From positions 23,649-87,648 of the forward strand of contig JAHBXY010000015.1 of assembly GCA_019636275.1 (NCBI GenBank): a DNA stretch of 64,000 nucleotides, read 5' to 3'. The notes under the pieces are model-generated. The model had not been told where the DNA came from. It saw nothing but the letters and a program-made list of their open reading frames with translations, and made no database searches. Below are positions 46,672 to 58,600 of this stretch, piece by piece (position 1 is the first letter of the stretch; every line of letters starts with the position of its first letter). A program made the position numbers and the translations under genes. This DNA comes from Planctomycetota bacterium (lineage in GTDB: Bacteria; Planctomycetota; J058).

Positions 46672-49600
46672 ATGCGCAGGGGGCTCACGCGCGTGGCTGC
46701 GGCCGCGACCGCGCTCGCGCTGAGCGGGTGCGGCTACCTGCTCCCGGCAGCCGCGCTGGCGCTGCTCGGCCAGAGCCGGAGCGGCGGCGGGGTGATCGTG
46801 CTCCGCGCCGACGACGCCGACCTGGTCGTCTCCCGCGGGTCGCAGGACATCGGAGACACGACCGAGGGCAAGGGCGCGACGGTCGTCGTCGGCCAGCTCC
46901 GCCTGACGGCCACGAAGCCGACCACCCTGCGGGCGCTCCACTTCTCGGCCCGGGGGACCGGCGACGACCGGGCGATCCCCCTGGTCCGCCTGATCCACGA
47001 CCGAAACGGCGACGGCCTCCTCGACGCGGGCGACGCGCAGCTGGGCGACACGACGACCTTCTCGGGGGACGACGGCCTGGCCTCCTTCCGCGACCTCGGG
47101 CACGTGTTCGTCGGCGGCGACTCGATCGACGTGCTGGTCGTGATCACGACCCCGCCGGACGCGCGCGAGCAGGACACCTTCGGCGTCGAGCTGGCCAGCA
47201 TCGACGCCGTGGACGCCGTCACGCTCGTCGACGGCGCCGAGCGGCCGGTCGGGGTGTTCGGCCTGCCGCTCCAGAGCGGCATGAAGACGATCAGCTCGAT
47301 CGGCTCGGTCCGCGTGCTCCTCGGCCCGAACTCGCCGCCGAACGCGGCCGCCTTCCCGAACAGCCAGGACCTGGGCCTCCTCCAGCTCGAGCTGCGCACG
47401 TCGTCGGCCGAGGCGGTGCGGGTCAGCCAGCTCCGGCTGCGGACCTCGGGCAGCGGCAACGACGCGGCCGACGTGGCCCGCGCCGACCTGTGGCTCGACG
47501 TCGACTCGGACGGCAAGCTCGACCTCGCCGTCGACCAGCCGATCGTCTTCTCCGCCGTGCCGCAGGCCGACGACGGCGTGCTCGTCTTCGACGGCGTCGC
47601 CCAGACGCTCCAGCCGGCGTCGATCGTCCGCTGGCTCGTGGTCTACGACCTGGCCGGGACCGCGGTCGACGGCGCGACCTTCCGCGTGGACCTCCTGCAG
47701 GGCGGCGACCTCGTCGCCCAGGGCGTGGTCTCGAACACCGCCGTGACGCCCACCGGCGCGCCGATCTCGGGCGGCGCGACGATCACCGTCAACCGGGCCT
47801 CGCTCTCGGTCGAGGCGGGGCCGTTCAATCCGGACCGCACGACCACGCCGGGCGCGACGAACGTGCCCGCCCTGCAGCTCCGCCTCACGGCCGGCTCGGC
47901 CGAGCCGGTGGTCGTCTCCACGCTCGGCGTGCGCGGGGCGGCCGGCGGCGGCCACGAGGTCACCGACCTCTCCTCGGTGAGCCTGTGGGCCGACCTCAAC
48001 GGCAACGGCATCGTCGACGCGGGCGAGCCGCGGCTCGCCGGCCCGGGCGCCTACGGCGCCGACGGGGGCACGGTCGTCTTCGGCGGCTTCACCCGGCAGC
48101 TCGCCGCCGCCGCGACCGAGTTCTGGCTGGTGACCTACGACATCGCCCCGGCCGCCGAGGGCGCGGACACGTTCTCCGCCCGGGCGTCCGGCGCGGCCGA
48201 CGTCACCGTCTCCGGGGCGAACTCCGCGCTCGTCGTCACTCCGGTCGTCTCGACCGCGCCGGGCGGCACGATCACGGTCACGGGCAGCCTGGCCTGCGAC
48301 GTCGGCACCGCGCCGCCGCCGGCCCAGAGCCCCCTCAGCAACGCGGCCGACGTGCCGATGGTCCAGGTCCAGCTCGCGGCCGGGCCGGGCGAGGCGGTGC
48401 GCGTCACGTCGATCACGGTCGAGCCGTCCGGCACGGCGCACGACGGGCTGGCCGTGCAGGCGGTCCAGCTCTGGCGCGACGTGAATGCGAACGGCGTCGT
48501 CGACGGCGGCGACGTGCTCCTGGCGACCGGCGCCTTCCCGGGCGACGACCAGCCCCAGTCGTTCTCGGACCCGGCGGGGCTGCTCACCGTGCCGGCGAGC
48601 ACGGCCGGCGTCCACCTGCTCGTGCGCTACGTCCTGCCGCCGGCCGGCCAGGCCCTCCAGGGGCAGACGCTCAGGGCGCGCGTCGACAACGCGACGATCG
48701 CCGCCGTCGGCGCGCTCTCGGGCCGGCCGATCGTCGTCGGCGGCGCGCCGACCCTCGGCAACGTGGCCACGGTGCGCCGCGGCCGGCTCACGATCACGGC
48801 GGGGCTCGACAACCCGGGCCCCGCCGACGTGCTCAACGGCCAGACGGCCGTCCCCGTCCTGCAGCTCGACGCGGTGGCCGGCCCCGGCGAGCACGTGGAC
48901 CTCGGCGCGCTCACGCTCCACTCGAGCGGCTCGGCGAACGAGCCGGCCGTCGTCCTCGAGGCCCGCCTCTACCGCGAGGGCGCCGGCCCCAAGGGCGTGC
49001 ACGACGCGTCCGACGTGCTCCTGGGCGCCGGGCAGGTGTTCTCGGGCGACGACGGGTTCGTGACGTTCACCCTGAGCCCGCCCGCGCGGTTCGACGCGGG
49101 CACGACCTCGCAGCTGCTGCTCGTCTACGACATCGCGCCCACGGCCCCGGCCCCTGGCACGTTCACGGCGCGCCTCGCCGCGCCGGCGGACGTGGTCGTC
49201 GCCGGCGCCGCCTCCGCGATCTCGGCGCAGGTCCTCGGCCCGCCGGCCGTCGGCGGCCAGCGCACGATCCGCAACGGGACGCTCACCGCGCAGGCCGGCC
49301 CGAAGAACCCGCCGGTGGGGACGACCTTCCCCAACGCCGTCGGCCGGACCATGCTCCAGGTCGAGCTGGCCGCGGGCTTCGCCGAGGCCGTGCGCGTCAC
49401 GCAGGTGCGGCTGACGGCGGCCGGCACCGCCGACGAGGCGCAGGCCGTGCCGGAGCTGCGGCTCTACCTCGACGCCAACGCCGACGGCCTGGTGACGCCG
49501 GGGGTCGACACCCTCCTGGCCTCGACCACGACCGTCCCCGACGACGGGCAGGTGACCTTCGGCGGCCTGACCCTCGACATCCCCGCGGGCGAGCGGCGGC

Positions 49601-52600
49601 AGCTGCTCGCCGTCTACGACGTGAGCGTGGCGGCCGTGCCCACGACGACGCTGCGGCTGCGCGTCGCCGACCCGGCGCTCGACGTGCTGGCGGGCGGCCT
49701 CTCCAGCGGCGTGGCGATCGTCACCGGGGGCGGCGCCGTCGAGGGCGACGACCAGACGGTCGTCCTCGGCGCCCTCCAGCTCTCGACGCACGCCACGAAC
49801 CCCGTCGACTCGGTCACGCTCGCCAACGTCCAGGGCGTGCCCATGCTCCAGGTGCGCCTGACGGCCGGGCCGACCGAGAGCGTGTCGGTCCGCGAGGTGA
49901 GGGTCACGCACCAGGGCACGGGCGACCCGGACGCCCCCGGCGGCGCGCTCACGCGCACGCGGCTCTACCGCGACCTCAACGGCAACGGCCTGCTCGACGC
50001 CGACGTCCTCCTGGGGACGACCGACTTCGCGGGGGACGTCGCGACCTTCACCCTCGCCCCCGGCGTGCTCGACGTAGCCGAGTCGGCGACGCTCGACCTC
50101 CTCGTCGTCCACGAGTTCAACGGCACGGCCGGGGACGGGCAGACCTTCCGCGTCCGCGTGGCGGACCCCGCCACGCACGTGGTGGCGCGCGGCAACTCGT
50201 CCGACGTGCTCATCACCCCCACTGCCGCGGGCCCGATCCAGGGCGGGCTGAAGACGGTCGAGCGGGCGACGCTCGCGGCGACGCTCGGCGCCAACGACGC
50301 GGGGATGGCCGCCACCTTCTTCCGCAACGAGGCGGACGTCGAGGCCCTGCAGGTGCGGCTCGAGGCGGGCGCAGCGGAGGCGGTGCGCGTGACCCAGCTC
50401 ACGCTCCAGGCCGCGGGCGGCGGCGGCTTCGACCCGGCCGCCCACGTGAGCAAGGCGCGCGTCTACCGCGAGGGGACGCCGCCCGACGGCGTGCTCAACC
50501 AGGATGCGCTCGTGGGCGAGGGCACGTTCGACGGGGCCGGGGCGCTCACGCTGCCGATCGCCGCGGGCGACCTCGACGTGGCCGCGGGCGGCGTCCAGCA
50601 CCTCCTCGTGGTGCTCGACGTCGCCGCGCCCGCCGGCTCCGCCGGTCGGACGATCGCGGTGACCCTCCAGGGCCTCGTCGCCACGGGCGTCGTGTCGACG
50701 CTGCCGGTCACGCCGACCGGCGTCCCGGTCGCCGGCCAGCCGCGCGCGGTCAGGGAGGCGGCGCTCGCGCTGTCGGCCGGGCCCTTCCCGCCGCCCGGCG
50801 GCGACGTGCCGATCGTCAAGAACGGGGTCGAGGTGCTCCAGGTCCGGCTCGGCGCCGGCGCCGCCGAGGCGGTGCGCATCGAGCGCCTGACCTTCACCTT
50901 CAACCCGTCGCCCAACCCGGCCGGGCCGCCCTCGACCCCGGTCGACCCGGCGACGGCCGTGCTCGAGGCGCGGCTCTACCGCGACGACGACCGCAACGGC
51001 CGCGTGGACGGCGACCTCCTCCTGGGCACCGCCACCGTCTCCGGCGGCCAGGTCGAGTTCACCCCGGCGGCCGGCGCCCTCGACGTGCCCGCCGGCAGCC
51101 TCAACCCGCCGTCGCCCGGCGTCGTCGTGCTCCTGGCCGTCGACGTCGGCGGCTCGACGGTCCACGGGCAGCAGCTCCGCTTCGACCTCGCCGCCGCGCC
51201 CGACGTGCAGGCGCGCGGGCTGAGCTCGACCCTGGCCGTGTCCGCGACGGGCGCGCCCGTGAACGGCCTCACCAAGACCGCGCGCGACGTCGTCCTCGGC
51301 GTGGCGCAGACGCTCGCCCTGCCGACCGCCGTCGAGTTCGACGACGCCACGGGCGTGCGGGCGCTGCAGCTCGCGCTCACGGCCGGGCCGCTCGACGGCG
51401 TGGACGTGCAGACGATCACGCTCGCGGCCGCGGGGACGGCCGACGACACGGGCGTGGTCGCGCGCCTCTACCTGGACAAGAACGGCAACGGGACGCTCGA
51501 CGCGGACGAGGTGCCCCACCTGGCCCAGGCCACCTTCGCCGCGGACGACGGGACGATCACCTTCGGCCTGGCGACCGGCGCGCTCGAGGTGCCGGCCACG
51601 GAGACGCGCCGCGTGCTCGTCCTCGTCGACCTCCCGGGCACGGCCGTCGACGACGAGACCTACGCCCTGCGCCTGGCGGCCGCGGGCGACCTCGTGGCCA
51701 CGGGGCTGAGCACGGCCGCGCCGATCACGGTGCAGGGGACGTTCCCCGTCCAGGGGCGCACGATCGAGGTCAAGTCGACGACCCTCGATCTGGCCGCCCC
51801 GGCCCAGGCGCCCGACGGGTCGGTCCTCCCGAACGTCCAGGGGCTGCCCGTGCTCCGCGCGACGGCGACGGCCGGCGCGCTCGAGGGCGTGCGCGTGCAG
51901 GAGGTCGTGGTCCGGCCGGTCGCGGGCAGCCACACGCTGGCCGGGGCGACGCTCCACCTCTACCGCGACGACGGCGACGGCCTCGTGGACCTGGGCGTGG
52001 ACGTCCTCGCCGACACACGACCAGGTGACGACGCCGGGGTGACGTTCGTGATCCCCGGCGGGCGCCTCGACGCGGCGGCCGGCCAGACGGTCCACCTGCT
52101 CGTGGTCGCGGACCTCCCGGGCACGGCGCCGGCCGGCGCGACGCTGCGGCTGACGCTCGACGCCGGCGAGGTGGTCGCCCGCGGCCTCGGCTCGGGCGCG
52201 CCGGTGAACGGGATCGGCGGCGGCGTGCTCACGGGCGCCCTGAAGACGGTCCACCACGGGCAGCTCGAGCTCGCGGCCGGCTCGCGCAACCACCTGCTCG
52301 GCGGGTCGGTGTTCCGCGGCCAGACGCGGGTCGCGCAGCACGTGCGGCTCACGGCGCAGGTCGAGCCGGTGCTCGTGCAGCGCCTGCGCCTCCAGGACGG
52401 CGGCACGGCCGACCCGGCGGCGGACGTGCTCGAGGTGCAGGTCTACCGCGACGACAACGGCAACGGCGTCCTCGACGGCGACACCCTGCTGGGGACGGCG
52501 ACGTTCACGGGGACCCAGGCGGAGGTCGCGCCATCGGGCGGGCTCGTGACCGTGTCGCCGGGCGCGCCCGTCGACCTGCTCGTCGTCTACGCGCTGCGGG

Positions 52601-55600
52601 CCACGGCCGGGCACGACGAGACGTTCGCCCTCGACGCGCTCGACCCGGCCGACGTCGACGTGGTCGGGACGGCGTCGAACGTGGCCGTCACGCCCACGGG
52701 CGCCGGCCCGGCGCCGCCGGCGATGGTCTTCAAGGTGGGCGCGCTGGCGGTCGCCGCCGGCCCGACCCTGCCCGACCGCGAGGTCGTGCGCGGCCAGCAG
52801 AACGTCGTCGCCGCCGCGCTTCAGCTCACGGCCAGCCACGAGGAGGCGCGCGTCACGCGCCTCGAGCTCGGCCTCGTGGGGGCGTCGTCGCACCTGGCGC
52901 AGGCCGAGCTCTACCACGACCAGGACGGCAACGGGGCGCTCTCGGCGGGCGACGTCCTGATCGACGCCGGGGTCATCGAGCCCGGGCAGGTCCGCTTCCA
53001 GCGGCCCGCCGGGCTGTTCGTGGCGCCGACGACGGGGCCGATGAACCTGCTCGTGGTCCTGCGCCTGAGCCTCACGGGGAACGACCTCGACACGGTCCGC
53101 CTCACGGGGCCCGCGACCGCTGGCGTCGACGTGGTGGGCCTGCCGTCCGGGCTGGCCGTGACGCCCACCGGGGGCGCCGGGCCCAACCCGCTCCTCACGA
53201 TCCGGGTCGGGGCGCTCACGGTCGACGACCCCGCGCCGCAGCCGGCGGCGGCCGACGTCTTCCGCGGCCAGACCGGCGTCGTCCTGCGCCGCCTGCGCGC
53301 GGTCGCCACGGGCGAGCCCGTGACGATCGAGTCGCTGCGCGTCGACGTGGACGGCGACGTCGGCGGCCTGGCGACGCTCGCGCTGTACGACGACAGGAAC
53401 GCCGACGGCGTCATCGACGCGGGCGACGTGCTCCTCCAGACCCTGCCGGGCGGCGCCAGCGTGACCTTCGCGCCCGCGGGCGGGCTGGCGACGGTCCAGC
53501 CGGGCGCGCCCCTTCGGCTGCTCGTCGTGGGGTCGATCCACGCCTCGGCGGGCGCCGCCGACGACGCCTTCCACGTGCAGGCGCTCGGGGCGGGCGCCGT
53601 CGTCGCCCGCGGCGCAACGTCCGGCCTGACGGTCGCGCCGGCGACGACGACGAGCGATGGCGCGGTGTTCACGCTCCGCCAGGCCCGCCTGACCCTCGCC
53701 GCGGGCGCCGCCCCGCCGGCCGCGCGCACGGTCTACGCGGGGCAGGAGGGGGTGCCCGTCCTGCAGGTCCGGCTCACCGCCGAGGACGAGCCGGTGCGCG
53801 TCGAGTCGCTGCGCGTGACCTTCGCCGGCGCGCCCGGCGCAGGTCAGGTCGTGCGCGCCCGGCTGTTCGTGGACCACAACGCCAACGGCGTCCTCGACGC
53901 CGACACGCTCCTGGCCACGCGCGACTTCGCCGGCGGGGCCGAGGTCGTGTTCGACCCGCCGGGCGGGCTGGTCACGGTCCCGACCGGCGGGCCGACGCAC
54001 CTGCTGGTCGTCTACGACCTCGGGACGGGCGGCAGCACGGGGCACACCTTCGGCGCGGGGGCGGTCGCGCCCGCCGACGCCGTCGCGCGGGGGGACGTCG
54101 GCGGGGCGGCGCTGACCCCGACCGGCTCCACGCCGGCGGGGGCCCTCATGACCCTCGGGGTCGGCGAGCTGGCGCTCTCGACCGGGCCGAACCAGCCGCC
54201 CGCCCGCAACGTCGGCGACGGCGACGCGCAGGTGCCCGTTCGGCAGCTCGAGCTCACGGCGCAGGGCGAGCCCGTGCGCGTGGACGCCCTGACCGTGCGC
54301 CTGGCCGGCACCGGCCTGCCCGGCCACGTGGCGCTCGTGCGCCTGTTCCTCGACGCCAACGGCAACGGCCTCGTCGACGCGGACACGCCGCGGGCCACGG
54401 GCACGTTCGACGCTGGCACGGGCGCCGTCACGTTCGCCGACCCGCTCGGCCTGGTGACCGTGGGCACGGCGGCGCCCGCGCGGCTGCTCGTGGCCTTCGA
54501 CCTCGGGACCACCGCGCCGTCGGGGGCCACGTTCGGCCTGCAGGGGGTCGCCGCCGCGGACCTCACGGCGACCGGCGCCGCGTCGGGCCAGCCGGTCACG
54601 CCGACCGGCGTGGCCGCCGGGGCCGTGCCGCTGACCTACTTCCCGCGACCGGCCGTCACGGTGACGGCGCCCGGCCCGGCGGCCGGCGCGACGTCACCCC
54701 GCGAGCAGGACGTCGTCATGCTCCGGCTCACCCTGCAGGAGACGACCGGGCGCGACGCCTGCGTGCTCACGTCGTTGACCGTCCGCGCAGCGGGCACGGC
54801 CGACGACGCGCGCGACGTGCGGCAGGTCGAGCTGTGGGCCGACCTGAACGGTGACGGGATGCTCGACCCGGGCGAGCCACGGCTGGGCCTGTCCGCCTTC
54901 TTCAGCGACGACGGGCTGGCGACCTTCGGCGGCCTGTCGCGGACGATCCCGGCCAGCGGCGCGCTGCACCTGCTCGTGACCTACGACCTGGGCGATCCGG
55001 AGAGCGCGCTCGGCGCGGGCGACGGCCTGGCGCAGGGCGACACCCTGCGCGCGCTCGTCGACGCGGGCGGCGTCACCGTCCGCAGCGCCGCCGCCGCGCT
55101 CCCGATCACCCCGTCCGGCGCCTTCCCGCTCGCCGGCGGGGAGCGCACCGTCGTCGGCGCGACCGACCCGCGGGTCACGATCGCGCAGACGCTCGCCTCG
55201 GGCGGGCCGATCTTCGGCAACGAGCAGCGCCGGGCGGTGCTCGCGCTGACGCTGACGCAGACCTCGGGCGACGGCGCGGCGCGGCTCACCTCGCTGCGGG
55301 TCGAGGGCATGAACCCCGCCCCGGCGGGGAACGACGCGACGGACATCGTCTTCGTGCGCCTGTTCCGCGACGTCGGCTCGACGCCCGGCGCCTGGGACGC
55401 GGGCGACGTGCCGATCGGGATCACGGCCTACTTCACCGACCCTGGCGTGGCCGTCTTCGCCGGGCTCGACGAGGCGATCTCCGCCGGGTCGCCGCTGCAC
55501 CTGATCGTCACCTACGACATGGCCGACGCGACGCAGGTGCTCGACGGCGAGCGCTACCGGGCGCGCGTCCCGACCGGCGGCGTGACCCTGCGCGCCCACC

Positions 55601-58600
55601 CGAGCGGGGCGCCGCTGAGCGACGCCCTCCTCACCGGGCTCCCGGTGACCGGCCCCGAGTTCCAGGCCGTCGGCCCGCGCCTGACCGTCACCGCCCTGGC
55701 CTTCCCGCCCGGCGCCGACCAGGACCCCCTGTTCGTCCGCAACGGGAGCACGAACAACCCCGTCCTGCGCCTGCGGCTCACGGCCAACCAGGTCCAGCCG
55801 ATCGTCGTCGAGTCGATCACGATCACGGGCGGCGGCGCGGGCCACGACGCGCTGGAGCTCGCCGGCGCGGCCCTGTTCCCCGACCTCGACGGCAACGGGC
55901 TGCTCGACGAGGACGAGGAGGAGCTCCAGCGCCTCGGCCCGGCCTTCTCGGCGGACGGAGGGACCGCCACGTTCAGCGGACTGGCGCTCGCCGTGCCGGC
56001 CAGCGGCAGCGTGGACCTGCTGGTCGCCTACGACATGGGCCAGTGCGACTCGCCGCTCGACACCTTCACCGCCACCGTCGCCAGTCAGGGGCAGGTGACG
56101 GTCGCGGCGCCGGCGACGGTGCAGCCGTTCAACGCGCTCGCCGGCCGCACGCTCCAGGCGCGCACGGGCGTGACCGTCGCGGCCGGCCCGTTCGAGCCGG
56201 CCGACCAGGTGATGAGCCCGGCGCCGGCCGAGACGCCGACGCTGTTCCTCGAGCTCACGGCCGACCTCGTGGCGCCCGTCACGGTGACCGCGCTCCGCCT
56301 GAGCGCCAGCGGCTCGGCCAACGACGCCGCGGACCTGCAGAACGCGCGGCTGTACCTCGACGACGGCGACCTCGCCTTCACGCCCGGGCCGGACACGATG
56401 CTCCTGGCGGCCGCGGTGGACCCCCCGTTCGCCGCGAACGACGGTCAGGTCGTCCTGACCCTGCAGAGCGCGCTGACGATCCCGGCGGGCGAGAGCCGGC
56501 GGCTGTGGTTCAGCCTCCAGCCGAAGGTCCTGAACGGCCGCTCGTTCCGGGCCAGCTTCGCCGACAACGCCCACCTCACGACCGCCCAGACCGTGTTCGT
56601 GTCCGGCGCGGACGTGACGGGGCCGACGTTCTTCACCAGCACGCCCACGCAGGTGTTCGAGGACCCGGAGGCGGTCCCGCTGGTGGGGACCTCGCCCGTG
56701 CTCCACCTGGCCGCCGGCGACATGGACCGCGACGGGGACCTGGACCTGGTCGTCCTCCGGGCCGACGGGGCGCTCGAGGTCTACCGCTGGAACGCGGCCG
56801 GGAACACCTTCGACGCCGCCCCCGTCGCGGGGCCGACCACGGCGGGGCTCGTCCGCTTCGCCCTGGGCGACGTGGACCAGGACGGCGACCTCGACGTCGT
56901 GGCGATCAGCGCCACCCACGTGCACGTGTTCAAGAACGACGGCGCCGCGGGGCTCGCGCTGTTCTCGAGCCACGAGGGGCCGCTCGGCCCGCCGGCGACG
57001 CAGAACCATGACCTGGCGCTCCTCGACTACGACCGCGACGGACACCTCGACGTGGTCGTGACGGACCGGGGCCGCGGCGGGCTGCAGGCCTGGCGCGGGA
57101 CGGCGAGCGGGTCGCTCACGCAGGCGGCCTTCCTCGCGGTGGGCGGCACCTCGCCGCGCCGGATCGCCGCCGTCGACGTCGACCGCGACGCGCGGCGGGA
57201 CCTCGTCTGGACGTCCGACGACGGCGCCCTGCGCCTGGCGCGCAACAACGGCGGGCTGCTCTCGGGCTGGCCCGTCGAGGTCGACGCCCTCGGCGCCGGG
57301 GTCCGGCGCCTGGCGTCGGGCGACCTCGACCGCGACGCCTACCCCGACGTGGTCGTCGTGAACGAGGCGACGGCGCAGCTCCACGTCGTCGAGAGCCTCG
57401 GGCCCTCGGGGGTGGCCGGCCAGGGCCTCCTCCGGGCGGCGAGCGCGTCGTCGACGGCGGGCGGGTTCAGCCGGGTCGAGCCGCGGTCGGTGGTCGTGGG
57501 CGACTGGAACGGCGACGGGCGCCTCGACGTGGCGATCGTCCACGCGCACGCGACGGCCGGCCCCCCGGCGACCGGCGCCGGGGCCGTGGTCGTGCGCCTG
57601 GGCGACGGGGACCTCGACTTCGACGCGCCGCCGCCGCCCGCGACGAGCATCACCCAGTACCCCCTCGAGCTCCCGGGGCCCGACGCGCTCGTGGCGCCGG
57701 ACCTGATGATCGCGGCCGACTTCGACCGCGACGGCGACGCGGACCTGGTCGTGGCGTCGACCACGGACACGAGCGGGCGCGTGTTCCTGCTCCGCGGCGA
57801 CGGGGACACGAAGGGCGGCGTCGTCGTCCCGGCGGCGCCGAGCCCGATGGTCGTGTGGGGGCGCAAGGACCCGGTCGGGATCGACGCGGGCGACGTCACG
57901 CGGAGCGGGCGGCCGGACTTCGCGATCGTCTCGGCGGGCGACAAGCGGGTCGCGGTCTACCGCAACGACGGCGTCGACGCGCAGGGCCACGTCCAGTTCA
58001 CCCTGCGGTCCGAGCTGACGCTCGCCGACCAGGGCAACCAGGTGCGCCTCGTCGACCTGAACGCCGACGGCAAGCTCGACCTGGTCGTGACGATCACGGG
58101 CGGCGGCAACGACCGGATCAGCTCCTTCCTCGGCAACGGCGACGGCACCTTCCAGGCCGCGACCCACGCCATCCGGGGCGCCGACAGCGACCCGATCGCG
58201 CTGGCGATCGGGGACCTGAACCGCGACGGGTTCCCCGACGCGGCGGCGGCCGAGTCGAAGACCCGGAGCTTCCAGGTGTGCATCAACACCGGCAGCGGCT
58301 TCTCGGGGCCGCCCGGGATCGTGCGCAGCCTCGCCGCCAACACGGGCACGCCGGTGGACATCGCGCTCGCCGACCTCGACCGCGACGGCGTGCTCGACGT
58401 CGTCCTCCTCACGCACACGCCGGCCACGATCCAGTTCTGGCGGGGGACGCTGACCGGGAGCGTCTTCGCGCTCCCGGCGACCCCGACCCTGACGTCGACG
58501 CTCCACGCGAACCTCGGGACGCCGGGCGGCTTCGCCCTGGGCGACATCGACCGGGACGGGGTCCTGGACGTGGTCGTGGTCAGCGCGAACCAGGACCGCA

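Noticed and set aside
46597..54327. Open minus-strand frame of about 2576 codons opposite the giant lipoprotein gene
   Set aside because: Its translation is rich in Arg, Gly, Asp and His without domains, as expected for the complement of GC-rich codons; the plus strand has a lipobox, repeats and FG-GAP motifs.
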